Source: Nostocoides sp. F2B08 (GTDB lineage Bacteria; Actinomycetota; Actinomycetes; Actinomycetales; Dermatophilaceae). Taken from it: DNA of 64,000 nucleotides. Where the stretch lies: assembly GCF_009184895.1 (NCBI RefSeq), contig NZ_WESE01000002.1, positions 1 to 64,000 on the forward strand, given 5' to 3'. Shown here one piece after another: positions 36,215-46,044 of this stretch; the stretch's first letter is position 1, and the number at the start of each line of letters is the position of its first letter. A program made the translations under genes and the position numbers. Below the pieces are notes generated by a model. The model saw only the letters and a list, made by a program, of their open reading frames with translations. It was not told where the DNA came from and ran no database searches.

Positions 36215-36943
36215 ATGGCGCAGGTCGTGCTGCTGACCTCCGCGCTCGGCCCGAGTGCGGAGGTGCTCCCTGCGCTGGGCCTGCTCACCCACCACGTCAG
36301 CGTCGCCCCCGCCGAGGCCAGCGCGCTCATCGACTCGACGCGCTTCGTCTACGACCTGGTCCTCGTCGACGCCCGCACCGAGCTCGTCGCCGCCAAGTCC
36401 CTCTGCCGCGTCCTCCGCACGACGGGGTTGTCGGCACCGCTCCTGGCCATCCTCACCGAGGGCGGGCTCGCCGGCCTGACGTCCGAGTGGGGGGTCGACG
36501 ACGTCGTCCTCGCCACGGCCGGCCCGGCGGAGGTCGAGGCCCGGTTCCGCCTCGCGCTCGGCCGCACGTCCGGCGACGAGCCGGAGGACCCGCAGATCAA
36601 CCTGGGCCCCCTGAGCATCGACGAGGCCGCGTACTCCGCCCGGCTCAGGGGACGTCCTCTCGACCTCACCTACAAGGAGTTCGAGCTCCTGAAGTACCTC
36701 GCCCAGCACCCCGGCCGGGTCTTCACCCGCAGCCAGCTGCTCCAGGAGGTCTGGGGGTACGACTACTTCGGCGGTACCCGCACGGTGGACGTCCACGTGC
36801 GCCGCCTGCGGGCCAAGCTCGGCGCGGACCACGAGGTGCTCATCGGCACGGTCCGCAACGTCGGCTACCGCTTCGTACCGGAGGAGGCCCCCGAGGAGAA
36901 CGCCGATCTCGACGTGCCGGACCGGGTGGGGCGTCGCTCGTGA
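36215..36943 (+). CDS. glnR: Nitrogen regulator GlnR
   Basis: The protein is 242 residues, of the OmpR type but with an atypical receiver. It closely follows the GlnR pattern: [70 protein letters not shown] and a winged helix with [23 protein letters not shown] and [14 protein letters not shown]. The receiver lacks the usual acidic pocket; in GlnR the conserved Asp supports dimerisation rather than phosphorylation. It governs nitrogen assimilation genes in actinobacteria. TATCCT is seven bases before the ATG. The mshD gene overlaps by 4 nt. Confidence 0.92.
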   Translation: MAQVVLLTSALGPSAEVLPALGLLTHHVSVAPAEASALIDSTRFVYDLVLVDARTELVAAKSLCRVLRTTGLSAPLLAILTEGGLAGLTSEWGVDDVVLATAGPAEVEARFRLALGRTSGDEPEDPQINLGPLSIDEAAYSARLRGRPLDLTYKEFELLKYLAQHPGRVFTRSQLLQEVWGYDYFGGTRTVDVHVRRLRAKLGADHEVLIGTVRNVGYRFVPEEAPEENADLDVPDRVGRRS

Positions 36944-37890
36944 GCGCGCGCATCGAGACCCGCACGACCTTGGCCGCGGCGGAGGCCGAGACCGTCCGCG
37001 AGCTCGCCCGACGCGCCGAGTCGGCCGACGGCGTGGGTGCGCTGTCCGAGGCATCCCGCCTCGCACTCGGTCCGGATTCGCCCGCCGGCACCACTCACGT
37101 GCTGGCCCGAGCGGACTCCGACGCCGCGGTCATCGGGTACGCCCAGGTCTGGCCGGACGACAGCGCCGAGCTCGTCGTCGACCCCTCGGCCCGACGGAGC
37201 GGCGCGGGTGGCGCCCTCTGGGCGGCGGCCCACGCCGCGGGTGCACAGCGGGTCTGGGCCCACGGCGACCTCCCGGCCGCGCGGGCTCTGGCCGAGGCGC
37301 TGGAGCTCACCCCGGTCCGGTCACTGCTGCGCATGGGTCGCCCGCTCACCCCCGACGACTCCTCTCCGCGCCCGCTCCCGAATGGGTATGCGGTGACCAC
37401 CTTCGCCGTCCGCCGCACCCAGGTGCCGGACCCCCTTGAGGAGCTGCGCGCCCTCAACGCGGCGGCGTTCGCTGACCATCCCGAGCAGGGCCGCCTCACC
37501 GTGGCCGACTTGCGGGCGCGCACCGAGGAGCCCTGGTTCGAGCCCGAGGGCCTGCTCTACGTCAGGGACGAGTCCGACCGCGACAGGGGCCCGGTCGCGT
37601 TCCACTGGACCAAGATCGAGCCCGGCCAGGACGGGTCCGGCGCGGCCGCCCCACGTGTCGGCGAGGTCTACGTCGTGGGGGTGCATCCCGCATACCAGGG
37701 TCGTGGACTGGCCGGACCACTGACCGATCTCGGCCTGGCGCACCTGGTCTCCCGCGGCTGCACCGACGTCGTCCTCTACGTCGACGGCGAGAACGCCGCG
37801 GCACGCGCCACGTACGAGCGGGCTGGGCTGGGGGTGCAGGCGACCGACCGGGTGTATGCGGTGGTCGCTCCCGAGGGTCGGGCAGGGTGA
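36940..37890 (+). CDS. mshD: Mycothiol synthase MshD
   Basis: This 316-residue protein has two GNAT domains, as MshD does. It acetylates Cys-GlcN-inositol, the last step of mycothiol synthesis. The N-terminal domain has degenerate acetyl-CoA motifs ([15 protein letters not shown]); the active C-terminal domain has [30 protein letters not shown], and [18 protein letters not shown]. The GTG overlaps the glnR stop as GTGA. It carries two copies of GTATGCGGTG (37386-37395 and 37854-37863), both read as Tyr-Ala-Val with the rare TAT codon. Confidence 0.92.
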   Translation: MSARIETRTTLAAAEAETVRELARRAESADGVGALSEASRLALGPDSPAGTTHVLARADSDAAVIGYAQVWPDDSAELVVDPSARRSGAGGALWAAAHAAGAQRVWAHGDLPAARALAEALELTPVRSLLRMGRPLTPDDSSPRPLPNGYAVTTFAVRRTQVPDPLEELRALNAAAFADHPEQGRLTVADLRARTEEPWFEPEGLLYVRDESDRDRGPVAFHWTKIEPGQDGSGAAAPRVGEVYVVGVHPAYQGRGLAGPLTDLGLAHLVSRGCTDVVLYVDGENAAARATYERAGLGVQATDRVYAVVAPEGRAG

Positions 37891-37932
37891 TCATCGGATG
37901 ACTCGATCTGCGATGCAGGGCAGGATGGTGCC

Positions 37933-40194
37933 ATGAGCACCGCCGCGACGACCGACCTGGCATCCGGCGACGACCTCGCCGGCGACGAGCCGGTCATCGT
38001 CCCGGAGATCTCGATCGCGAGCTCGTCGCCGACGGACAACCCCCGCCTCCAGCCGCGCGCCTCCAACGGCAGGTTCGTCAAGCAGGACTTCGGCGACCTG
38101 GCCGGCGAGCTGCCGGCGGACCGCTACCTCGACCGGGAGATCTCCTGGCTGCAGTTCAACGAGCGCGTGCTCCAGCTCGCCGCGGACGAGTCCGTCCCCC
38201 TCCTCGAACGGGCCCGCTACCTCGCGATCTTCGCGTCGAACCTCGACGAGTTCTTCATGGTGCGGGTGGCCGGCCTCAAACGCCGCATCGCGACGGGCAT
38301 CGCGGTCCGCTCGGCCAGCGGCCTCGAGCCGCGCGAGGTGCTCGAGCAGATCGCCGAGGTGAGCCACGAGCTCATGGACCTGCATGCAGCGGTGTTCCAC
38401 CAGCAGGTCCGGCCGGCGCTCGAGGTCGAAGGCATCTCCATCGTCGAGTGGGACGACCTCGACGAGGACGAGCAGGCCGAGATGACCGACCTGTTCACGA
38501 CCCAGATCTTCCCGGTTCTCACCCCGCTCGCGGTGGACCCGGCGCACCCGTTCCCCTACATCTCCGGCCTCTCGCTCAATCTGGCCGTCCTGCTCACCAA
38601 CCCCAAGACAGGCAAGGAGCACTTCGCCCGCGTCAAGGTGCCTCCGCTCCTGCCCCGACTGCTCCAGGTCGGGGACGACACCCCGTATGCCGCCAGGCTC
38701 CTGCCGATCGAGGCCGTCATCGCGGCGCACCTCGACCAGCTCTTCCCCGGCATGGACATCGCCGAGCACTTCACGTTCCGGGTGACCCGCAACGAGGACC
38801 TCGAGGTCGAGGAGGACGACGCCGAGAACCTGCTCACGGCGTTGGAGCGCGAGCTGACGAGGCGTCGGTTCGGACCGCCCGTCCGCCTCGAGGTCGAGCG
38901 CGACATGGATGACCACGTCCTGTCGATGCTCGTGCGCGAGCTCGGCGTCGCGGGCTCGGAGGTCTACCACCTGCCGCGTCCGCTCGACCTGCGCGGCCTC
39001 GACGTCGTCGCCGACCTGGCCCGCTCCGAGCTGCAGTTCGACCGGTTCCTGGCCCGCACCCACCCCGACCTCGCCCCGACCGAGAGCGCCAAGGCGCGCG
39101 ACATTCTCGCCGCCGTCCGCAAGCAGGACGTGCTCCTCCAGCACCCCTACGACTCGTTCTCCACCTCGGTCCAGGCGTTCATCGAGCAGGCGGCCGCCGA
39201 CCCCAACGTCCTGGCCATCAAGCAGACGCTGTACCGCACGAGCGGCGACAGCCCCATCATCGACGCGCTCATCGACGCCGCCGCCGCCGGCAAGCAGGTG
39301 CTCGCGGTCGTCGAGATCAAGGCGCGCTTCGACGAGGAGAACAACATCTCCTGGGCCCGCAAGCTCGAGCAGTCCGGGGTGCACGTCGTCTATGGCATCG
39401 TCGGACTGAAGACGCACTGCAAGCTGGCTCTCGTCGTCCGTCAGGAGGCCGACGGCCTCGTGCGCTACTGCCACATCGGGACCGGCAACTACAACCCGAA
39501 GACGGCCCGTCTCTACGAGGACCTCGGTCTGCTCACCGTGGACCCCGAGGTCGGCGAGGACCTGACGCGGTTGTTCAACCAGCTGTCCGGCTGGGCGCCA
39601 CGGAGCCGTTTCAAGCGACTCATGGTCGCCCCGCGGTCCCTGCGCTCGGGTCTGGTCGACCTGATCGACCAGGAGATCGCCCGGCACGAAGAGTCCGGTG
39701 ACGGGTCGATCGCCTTCAAGGTCAACTCGATCGTCGACGAGGGCGTCATCGACGCGCTGTACCGCGCCTCCCAGGCCGGCGTCCCGGTCCAGCTGTGGGT
39801 GCGCGGAATCTGCGCCCTGCGGCCGGGCGTCCCCGGCCTGTCCGAGACCATCGAGGTCCGCTCGGTCCTCGGCCGCTTCCTCGAGCACTCCCGCATCTTC
39901 GCGTTCGGCGGTGGCGGGGAGCCGGTCGTCTACATCGGCAGTGCCGACATGATGCACCGCAACCTCGACCGTCGGGTCGAGGCCCTCGTGCGCCTCACCG
40001 ACCAGCGCCACCTCGCCGACGTCGACAACCTCATGGCGCTGGGCGCCAGCGACGACTACGCCCACTGGCGTCTCGGGCCGGACGGACGGTGGACCCGGGT
40101 GGCGACGACAGACGACGGCGAACCGCTCGAGGACCTCCAGGCCGCGCTGATCGCGATGCACGAGAAGCGCCGGCGCAAGGCTCGGCGCCGGTAG
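37933..40194 (+). CDS. ppk1: Polyphosphate kinase 1
   Basis: The protein is 753 residues and makes inorganic polyphosphate from ATP. The N domain has [19 protein letters not shown] and [19 protein letters not shown]; the catalytic C domains have [20 protein letters not shown], the phospho-accepting His in [39 protein letters not shown], and the second His in [21 protein letters not shown] tail of about 35 extra residues precedes the fold. CAGGAT is exactly six bases before ATG, a weaker leaderless pattern. It is followed 11 bp later by mutT1 and then the pst genes. Confidence 0.95.
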   Translation: MSTAATTDLASGDDLAGDEPVIVPEISIASSSPTDNPRLQPRASNGRFVKQDFGDLAGELPADRYLDREISWLQFNERVLQLAADESVPLLERARYLAIFASNLDEFFMVRVAGLKRRIATGIAVRSASGLEPREVLEQIAEVSHELMDLHAAVFHQQVRPALEVEGISIVEWDDLDEDEQAEMTDLFTTQIFPVLTPLAVDPAHPFPYISGLSLNLAVLLTNPKTGKEHFARVKVPPLLPRLLQVGDDTPYAARLLPIEAVIAAHLDQLFPGMDIAEHFTFRVTRNEDLEVEEDDAENLLTALERELTRRRFGPPVRLEVERDMDDHVLSMLVRELGVAGSEVYHLPRPLDLRGLDVVADLARSELQFDRFLARTHPDLAPTESAKARDILAAVRKQDVLLQHPYDSFSTSVQAFIEQAAADPNVLAIKQTLYRTSGDSPIIDALIDAAAAGKQVLAVVEIKARFDEENNISWARKLEQSGVHVVYGIVGLKTHCKLALVVRQEADGLVRYCHIGTGNYNPKTARLYEDLGLLTVDPEVGEDLTRLFNQLSGWAPRSRFKRLMVAPRSLRSGLVDLIDQEIARHEESGDGSIAFKVNSIVDEGVIDALYRASQAGVPVQLWVRGICALRPGVPGLSETIEVRSVLGRFLEHSRIFAFGGGGEPVVYIGSADMMHRNLDRRVEALVRLTDQRHLADVDNLMALGASDDYAHWRLGPDGRWTRVATTDDGEPLEDLQAALIAMHEKRRRKARRR

Positions 40195-40205
40195 GTCCGT
40201 CGGGT

Positions 40206-41168
40206 ATGCCGTCGACGATCCCCGCAGCGGGGACCTTGCCCTGGCGTCGCACCAAGGGCGGTGGTCTCGAGGTCCTGCTCGTGCACCGACCCCGCTACCA
40301 CGACTGGTCGTGGGCCAAGGGCAAGCTCGACCCGGGCGAGGAATGGCCGGTCGCCGCCGAGCGCGAGACGCAGGAGGAGACCGCCGTCCCGGTCCGGCTC
40401 GGCCGACCCCTTCCACCGGCGTCGTACACGGTGCTCGACAGCAAGGGTGTGCCCACGACAAAAGAGGTCCGGTACTGGGCCGCCACTCCTGCCGGGCCGG
40501 CGGGCAAGCTGCGCAACGAGATCGACGAGATCGCCTGGCTCAACGTCCGTGAGGCGCATGACCGGCTCGACTACTCACGCGACCGCGACCAGTTGCGGGC
40601 TCTCGTCCGCGCCGACCAGGAGGGCGAGCTCGAGACGACGCCGTTCGTCCTCGTGCGCCACGCCAAGGCGGTCTCCCGCTCCGCCTACGACGGCCCCGAC
40701 GACCAGCAACGACCCCTCGATGATCTCGGCCGCGAACGGGCGAGGGACCTCGTGGCCCTGTTCCGCGCATACGGCGTCGAGCGGGTCGGCAGCTCGCCGT
40801 CGGTGCGCTGCGTCGACACGGTCGTGCCCTTCGCGGAGTCACTCGGGCGCGGCGTCAGGCTGCACCCGTCGCTCAGCGAGGAGGACCACGTCGTCGACCC
40901 GGCGGCGGCCGCCGAGGTGACCCGGCTCCAGCTCGCCAAGCGCCGCTCGCGCGTGCTCTGCGGTCACGGCCCGGTGCTGCCGACCATGCTGCACGTGCTG
41001 TCCGCCCAGTGCTCGGCGAGCGAGTCGGGGCGGGCCGCCCAGGTGATCATCGACGACGCCATCGACCTCGGCCTGGCCAAGGGCGAGGTGCTGGTGGCCC
41101 ACATCAGCCGCTCGCCCGTGCTCGGTCCCCAGGTGGTCGCCGTCGAGCGCTTCCTGCCTCCCGCCTGA
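40206..41168 (+). CDS. mutT1: MutT1-type Nudix hydrolase fused to histidine phosphatase
   Basis: The protein is 320 residues. The Nudix domain has GKLDPGEEWPVAAERETQEETAV (full Nudix box) at about 37-60. The C-terminal histidine phosphatase domain has VLVRHAKAVSRSAYDG with the RHA catalytic His and VLCGHGPVLPTML with the second His. MutT1 proteins hydrolyse 8-oxo-GTP or diadenosine polyphosphates and then remove phosphate, keeping the nucleotide pool clean. The ATG at 40206 begins 11 bp after ppk1; frames reaching upstream are inside ppk1. It is probably co-transcribed with ppk1. Confidence 0.9.
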   Translation: MPSTIPAAGTLPWRRTKGGGLEVLLVHRPRYHDWSWAKGKLDPGEEWPVAAERETQEETAVPVRLGRPLPPASYTVLDSKGVPTTKEVRYWAATPAGPAGKLRNEIDEIAWLNVREAHDRLDYSRDRDQLRALVRADQEGELETTPFVLVRHAKAVSRSAYDGPDDQQRPLDDLGRERARDLVALFRAYGVERVGSSPSVRCVDTVVPFAESLGRGVRLHPSLSEEDHVVDPAAAAEVTRLQLAKRRSRVLCGHGPVLPTMLHVLSAQCSASESGRAAQVIIDDAIDLGLAKGEVLVAHISRSPVLGPQVVAVERFLPPA

Positions 41169-41220
41169 GCGGCGTCACGCCAGCAGAAGAGGGGCAAGTG
41201 GTAGGCAAAGTCTGACCACC

Positions 41221-41252
41221 GTTCACCTGCCGTTCACCCTCGTCGCGTTCAC
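41221..41252 (+). promoter_or_regulatory. PHO box upstream of pstS
   Basis: GTTCACCTGCC (41221-41231) and GTTCACCCTCG (41232-41242) form adjacent 11-bp units. A third GTTCAC follows at 41247. This is the same unit as in the phoU/senX3 gap and marks phosphate-starvation control by RegX3. The pstS GTG lies about 110 bp downstream. Confidence 0.8.
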
Positions 41253-41360
41253 TGGTCATCGCTCCTCCCTAGCGTCGATGTCGCACGCCCGATGGAGGTC
41301 GCGCCTCGGAGCCGCCTTCGGTGTGCCCGTGAATCCCTGAGTCAAGAGAGGCCACTTCTC

Positions 41361-42488
41361 GTGAACCGCTCCACCTTCCGCATCGCGGCCGCACCGGCCG
41401 CCCTGCTCCTCACCCTCACCCTCGCCGCCTGCGGCGCGGCGAACGAGGGCGGCGCCACCGACGGCGGTGGCGACTCCACCGCCACCGACGCCGCCCCTGA
41501 GGGTGAGTCGCTCTCCGGGTCGATCGCCGGCGCCGGGTCCAGCGCCCAGGCCGCGGCCATGGAGGCCTGGCGTGCAGCCTTCGAGAGCGCCAACCCCGAC
41601 GCCACCGTCACCTACGATCCGGTCGGCTCCTCCGGAGGTCGCGAGCAGTTCCTGTCCGGCGCGGTCCAGTTCGCCGGGTCCGACGCCTACCTCGACGACG
41701 AGGAGGTCACCGCGGCGGTCGAGCGTTGTGGCGACGGTGAGCTGATCCAGCTTCCCGCCTACATCTCCCCCATCGCCGTGGCCTACAACGTCGAGGGCAT
41801 CGACGACCTCCAGCTCTCGCCGGAGACGCTCGCCCGGATCTTCACCCAGGAGATCACCACCTGGGACGACCCGGCCATCGCCGCGGACAACCCCGACGCC
41901 ACTCTCCCGAGCACGCCGATCACCCCCGTCAACCGGTCCGACGGTTCCGGCACCACGGCGAACTTCACCGACTACCTCGCCGCCGCGGCTCCCGACGTGT
42001 GGACCTACGGCGAGGTCGACGACTGGCCGGTCGCCGGCGGCACCGGGGGCCAGGGGACCTCGGGTGTCGTGGCCGCCGTCAACCAGACCGACGGTGCGAT
42101 CGGCTACGCGGACGAGTCCCAGATCGGGGAGCTCCCCGCGGTCAACGTCGGCGTCGGTGGAGAGTTCGTCGGCCCGTCGGCCGAGGCCGCCGCTGCGATC
42201 ATCGACGCCTCGCCGCGCGTCGAGGGCCGCAGCCAGTTCGACTACGCGATCGAGATCGACCGACAGACCCAGGAGTCGGGTACCTACCCGATCGTCCTCG
42301 CGGCCTACACCATGGCCTGCACCGCCTACGACGACCCCGCCGATGCCGCGCTGACCAAGGCGTTCCTCGACTACGTGATCTCCGAGGAGGGCCAGGCGGT
42401 CGCTCAGGAGAACGCCGGATCGGCTCCGATCTCGGACACCTTCCGCGGGAACGCCCAGGCGGCGATCGACGCCATCGTCACCGAGTGA
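41361..42488 (+). CDS. pstS: Phosphate-binding lipoprotein PstS
   Basis: The protein is 375 residues and is lipid-anchored. The GTG start yields a signal peptide and lipobox LAAC (TLTLAACGAANEG), so the mature protein begins at Cys; the earlier Met at 41292 adds no signal. The ligand domain has GAGSSAQAAAMEAW, YDPVGSSGGREQFLSGAVQFAGSDA, PVNRSDGSGTTANFTDYL and GGTGGQGTSGVVAAVNQ, the phosphate-binding loops. It is the first gene of pstSCAB and follows a PHO box. A hairpin after its stop (42536-42586) may raise its level above pstC. Confidence 0.95.
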   Translation: MNRSTFRIAAAPAALLLTLTLAACGAANEGGATDGGGDSTATDAAPEGESLSGSIAGAGSSAQAAAMEAWRAAFESANPDATVTYDPVGSSGGREQFLSGAVQFAGSDAYLDDEEVTAAVERCGDGELIQLPAYISPIAVAYNVEGIDDLQLSPETLARIFTQEITTWDDPAIAADNPDATLPSTPITPVNRSDGSGTTANFTDYLAAAAPDVWTYGEVDDWPVAGGTGGQGTSGVVAAVNQTDGAIGYADESQIGELPAVNVGVGGEFVGPSAEAAAAIIDASPRVEGRSQFDYAIEIDRQTQESGTYPIVLAAYTMACTAYDDPADAALTKAFLDYVISEEGQAVAQENAGSAPISDTFRGNAQAAIDAIVTE

Positions 42489-42535
42489 CGAAGACCCACC
42501 CGTGACGTCGGTATCCGCGTGAGATCACGCGACAA

Positions 42536-42586
42536 GGTCGGGGGCGGCGTGAGACCGTTGATCACGGTTCATGTCGCCCCCGGACC
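42536..42586. promoter_or_regulatory. Hairpin in the pstS-pstC gap
   Basis: The outer arms begin GGTCGGGGGCGGC and end CGCCCCCGGACC and pair with one bulge; an inner ACCGT/ACGGT stem with a 5-nt loop sits inside. It lies between pstS and pstC and probably gives partial termination or protects the pstS message, so that the binding protein is made in excess. Confidence 0.55.
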
Positions 42587-42649
42587 ATGCCGCCGCCACT
42601 TCGAGTCACCCGTTCCTGACGTGATCCCCCTCCCCACGACGGAGACCTC

Positions 42650-43597
42650 ATGAGCACCACGGCGCAGACCCCAGCGCAGACCTCCTCGAAGCCGGTCCGC
42701 CGCCCCGGCGACAGGATCTTCGCCGGCCTGTCGACGGCCTCCGGAATCCTCATCCTCACGACGCTCGTCGGAGTCGCCGGCTTCCTCCTGTGGCAAGCCT
42801 GGCCCGCCATCACAGCCGACCCCTCGGAGGTGCGCGGCGGTCAGGGTCTGCTGTACTACATCGGCCCCCTGGTGTACGGAACGCTCGTCGCGGCCGTCAT
42901 CGCTCTGCTCATCGCGTTCCCGCTGTCCATCGGGATCGCGCTGTTCATCTCGCACTACGCTCCTCGCCGGCTGGCCCAGGCGCTCGGCTACATCGTCGAC
43001 CTGCTGGCCGCGGTCCCGTCGGTCGTCTTCGGCCTCTGGGGCGTCTCGGTCATCGGTCCGATGATGCTCGGCATCCAGGCCTGGTCGGTCGACAACCTCG
43101 CCTTCCTGCCCTTCATCGGCGGACCCGCGTCTCCCAAGTCGATGCTCGTCACCGGCACGGTGCTCGCCATCATGATCCTGCCCATCATGACGGCCGTTAA
43201 CCGTGAGGTGTTCCTCCAGACGCCCCGGCTGCACGAGGAGGCCTCCCTCGCCCTGGGGGCGACCCGGTGGGAGATGATCCAACAGGCCGTCATCCCCTTC
43301 GGACGCTCCGGCGTGATCTCCGGCGCGATGCTCGGCCTGGGCCGAGCTCTCGGCGAGACGATGGCGGTGGCCATCATCCTGTCGATCTCGGCCCGCTACA
43401 CCCCGATCATCACGAGCCCCGCCAACCCGGGCACGATCGCAGCGGACATCGCCCTGCAGTTCCCCGAGGCGCCGACCGGGCCACCCCTGGCGACCCTCGT
43501 CGCGAGCGGCCTCGTGCTGTTCTGCGTGACCCTCATCGTCAACATGACCGCCCGCTGGATCGTCTCGCGTCGCGCCGAGTTCTCGGGAGCCAACTGA
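42650..43597 (+). CDS. pstC: Phosphate ABC permease PstC
   Basis: The protein is 315 residues with six hydrophobic segments. An N-terminal cytosolic part leads to IFAGLSTASGILILTTLVGVAGFLLW; the inner-membrane coupling loop (EAA) reads EASLALGATRWEMIQQAVIPFGRSGVISGAMLGLGRALGETMAV, typical for PstC. It forms the transport channel with PstA. Its stop overlaps the pstA start as TGATG, so the two are coupled. ATG at 42650. Confidence 0.94.
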   Translation: MSTTAQTPAQTSSKPVRRPGDRIFAGLSTASGILILTTLVGVAGFLLWQAWPAITADPSEVRGGQGLLYYIGPLVYGTLVAAVIALLIAFPLSIGIALFISHYAPRRLAQALGYIVDLLAAVPSVVFGLWGVSVIGPMMLGIQAWSVDNLAFLPFIGGPASPKSMLVTGTVLAIMILPIMTAVNREVFLQTPRLHEEASLALGATRWEMIQQAVIPFGRSGVISGAMLGLGRALGETMAVAIILSISARYTPIITSPANPGTIAADIALQFPEAPTGPPLATLVASGLVLFCVTLIVNMTARWIVSRRAEFSGAN

Positions 43598-44700
43598 TGA
43601 CCACCACCCAGACCCGGCCGGCTCGCAAGCCGCTGCCCCCCAGGCCTCTGTTCGACGACGACTCGAGCGGCATCAAGTCCGGCCGCATCACCCGAGTCCA
43701 GCACGTCGGCATCGTCGTCGGGTCGGCCGTCGCCGCGGCGCTGCTGCTGACCGCCTTCAGCGTCCTCGGTCCCTTCGCGCTCTTCGTCACGACCGCCCTG
43801 GTCTACCTCCTCGGTGTGTACGGCGTCGCCCGCGCCGTCGAGGGTCGCCGACACGCCACCGACCGGGTCGTCACCGGCCTCGTCACGACCTTCTTCCTCA
43901 TCGCCCTCGCGCCGTTGGTCTCGGTCGTGTGGACTGTCGTCAGCCGGGGTCTGGCCAGGTTCGACGTCGAGTTCTTCACCTGGTCGATGCGGGGGGTGCT
44001 CGGAGAGGGCGGCGGCGCCTACCACGCCATCATGGGCACGCTGATCATCACCGGCATCACGACCCTGCTGTCGGTGCCGATCGGCATCTTCGCCGCCATC
44101 TACCTCGTCGAGTACGGCGGCAGGGGTCGGCTCGCCCGGGCCCTGACCTTCTTCGTCGATGTCATGACCGGTATTCCGTCCATCGTCGCCGGACTGTTCG
44201 CCGTGGCTCTGTTCACCCTGTTCCTCGGACCGGGCATCAGGATGGGCATCATCGGCTCCGTCGCGCTGATGGTGCTCATGATCCCCGTCGTCGTCCGGTC
44301 CACCGAGGAGATGCTCCGGCTCGTGCCGAACGAGCTCCGCGAGGCGTCCTACGCCCTCGGTGTGCCGAAGTGGCTGACGATCAGCAAGGTCGTGCTCCCG
44401 ACCGCGGCAGCCGGCATCGCGACCGGTGTCACCCTTGCCATTGCGCGGGTCATCGGCGAGACCGCCCCCCTTCTCGTGACCGTCGGCACGACCACCGGTC
44501 TGAACATCAACCCGTTCGAAGGTCGCATGCAGACCCTTCCGGTCTTCGCCTACTACAGCTACGCGACGCCCGGCATCCCCCGGGAGGCCTTCATCGAGCG
44601 GATGTGGGCATCCGTGCTGACTCTCATCCTCATTGTCATGACGCTCAACATCGTCGCGCGTCTGATCTCCAAGTTCTTCGCACCCAAGACCGGCCGCTGA
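43597..44700 (+). CDS. pstA: Phosphate ABC permease PstA
   Basis: The protein is 367 residues. An extended N-terminal part of about 110 residues with two hydrophobic segments ([23 protein letters not shown]) precedes the usual PstA core: [45 protein letters not shown] and the EAA loop [32 protein letters not shown]. The extension makes it longer than the roughly 300 residues common in the family. ATG overlaps the pstC stop by one base. Confidence 0.93.
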   Translation: MTTTQTRPARKPLPPRPLFDDDSSGIKSGRITRVQHVGIVVGSAVAAALLLTAFSVLGPFALFVTTALVYLLGVYGVARAVEGRRHATDRVVTGLVTTFFLIALAPLVSVVWTVVSRGLARFDVEFFTWSMRGVLGEGGGAYHAIMGTLIITGITTLLSVPIGIFAAIYLVEYGGRGRLARALTFFVDVMTGIPSIVAGLFAVALFTLFLGPGIRMGIIGSVALMVLMIPVVVRSTEEMLRLVPNELREASYALGVPKWLTISKVVLPTAAAGIATGVTLAIARVIGETAPLLVTVGTTTGLNINPFEGRMQTLPVFAYYSYATPGIPREAFIERMWASVLTLILIVMTLNIVARLISKFFAPKTGR

Positions 44701-44776
44701 TCCCGGCCGGCCAGCGCATACCCACTCGAACGCACCAGCCCAGCCGAACCGCCCAGGACGACAAGGAACCGCACTC

Positions 44777-45556
44777 GTGTCCAAGCTCATCGAGGTCAAG
44801 GACCTCAACATCTACTACGGTGACTTCCTCGCCGTCGAGGACGTCACGATGACGATCGAGCCGAAGTCGGTGACCGCCCTCATCGGTCCCTCAGGCTGCG
44901 GCAAGTCGACCTTCCTCCGATCGCTGAACCGGATGCACGAGGTGATCCCCGGGGCCTACGTCACCGGTGACGTCACCATGGACGGCGAGAACCTCTACGG
45001 ACGCTACGTCGACCCGGTCAGCGTGCGCCGTCGCATCGGGATGGTCTTCCAGCGGCCCAACCCGTTCCCGACCATGTCGATCAAGGAGAACGTCCTCGCC
45101 GGCGTCAAACTCAACAACCGCCGCCTCAACAAGTCGGACTCCGAGGAGCTCGTCGAGAGCTCGTTGCGCGGTGCCAACCTCTGGGAGGAGGTCAAGGACC
45201 GGCTCGACAAGCCCGGCTCGAGCCTCTCCGGTGGTCAGCAGCAGCGGCTGTGCATCGCGCGCACGATCGCCGTCAAGCCGGAGGTCGTCCTCATGGACGA
45301 GCCCTGCTCCGCGCTGGACCCGATCTCCACGCTCGCCATCGAGGACCTCATGACGGACCTCAAGGACGACTACACGATCGTGATCGTCACGCACAACATG
45401 CAGCAGGCCGCGCGCGTCTCGGACCGGACCGGGTTCTTCAACATCGCCGGCACGGGCAAGCCGGGCAAGCTCATCGAGTTCGACGACACCGAGAAGATCT
45501 TCAGCAACCCCTCGAACAAGGCGACGGAGGACTACGTCTCGGGTCGGTTCGGCTGA
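44777..45556 (+). CDS. pstB: Phosphate ABC ATPase PstB
   Basis: The protein is 259 residues, full length for PstB. Motifs: Walker [21 protein letters not shown]-loop [13 protein letters not shown] (the PstB-specific PNPFP), signature [15 protein letters not shown], Walker [17 protein letters not shown] and the switch His in [13 protein letters not shown]. It drives phosphate import through PstCA. The GTG start at 44777 follows a 76-bp gap after pstA, with AAGGAA as ribosome site. The stop is followed by three CTGATCG repeats. Confidence 0.96.
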   Translation: MSKLIEVKDLNIYYGDFLAVEDVTMTIEPKSVTALIGPSGCGKSTFLRSLNRMHEVIPGAYVTGDVTMDGENLYGRYVDPVSVRRRIGMVFQRPNPFPTMSIKENVLAGVKLNNRRLNKSDSEELVESSLRGANLWEEVKDRLDKPGSSLSGGQQQRLCIARTIAVKPEVVLMDEPCSALDPISTLAIEDLMTDLKDDYTIVIVTHNMQQAARVSDRTGFFNIAGTGKPGKLIEFDDTEKIFSNPSNKATEDYVSGRFG

Positions 45557-45657
45557 TCGGCTGATCGTCTGATCGGCCGAGGCCGTTCGGGCCAGGGCTG
45601 TCGCCACGCAGTCGACCCTGGGTTGCGTAGGGAGTGTGCGGTGCGCATCCTGGATTC

Positions 45658-45864
45658 GTGCAGCAGAGCGCCCAACCGCCCTGGGAGATCGTCGAACGGG
45701 GCGTCTTCGCAATCGGGTCCTGCCGGGTATGCGGTTGGCAGTCCCCCGCCCGCCGCGCCTACTCGACGGCCCGCAGAGAGGCGACCGAGCACGGGGACGT
45801 CTGTCCGGGCCCGCCGAGCGCGATCGAGCTCGCGCCGGCGCCGCAGACGCCGGCTGTCCCCTGA
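45658..45864 (+). CDS. Small CxxC protein, unknown function
   Basis: This 68-residue protein starts with GTG. It has WEIVERGVFAIGSCRVCGWQSPARRA, then a conserved-looking STARREATEHGDVCPG, so three cysteines (CxxC plus one) could bind zinc. CATCCT lies exactly six bases upstream (45646-45651), the leaderless pattern, which supports a real gene. It ends with a Pro-rich tail. Small proteins of this design occur in actinobacteria, but I cannot name a family. Confidence 0.6.
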   Translation: MQQSAQPPWEIVERGVFAIGSCRVCGWQSPARRAYSTARREATEHGDVCPGPPSAIELAPAPQTPAVP

Positions 45865-46044
45865 ACCGCTCACCGGAAACGGGCGTTTCCCGTGGGAATG
45901 AGCGTGGCCACGCCGGACTGGGAGCGCCTCACGGCGCGAGGCCGCTCGTAGCGGCTTAGTTTGGGACCCGGGGCTACCGCAGTCCGGCGCAGCCCGTCGA
46001 TGCTAACGCGCTGAACGGTGCGTCGCCAAAGATGGCCGGCATGC
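45865..46044. terminator. Gap with two hairpins
   Basis: GGAAACG and CGTTTCC (about 45876-45891) make a 7-bp stem, and CGCCTC/GAGGCCG around 45930-45950 makes another near-palindrome. The gap lies between a plus-strand gene end and a minus-strand gene end, so it probably ends both. I see no gene in it. Confidence 0.4.

Noticed and set aside
37891-40461. Minus-strand open frame of 856 codons
   Set aside because: It mirrors ppk1 in a fixed antisense register, as shown by its Asp/Val/Glu/Leu-heavy composition. No domain or ribosome site.
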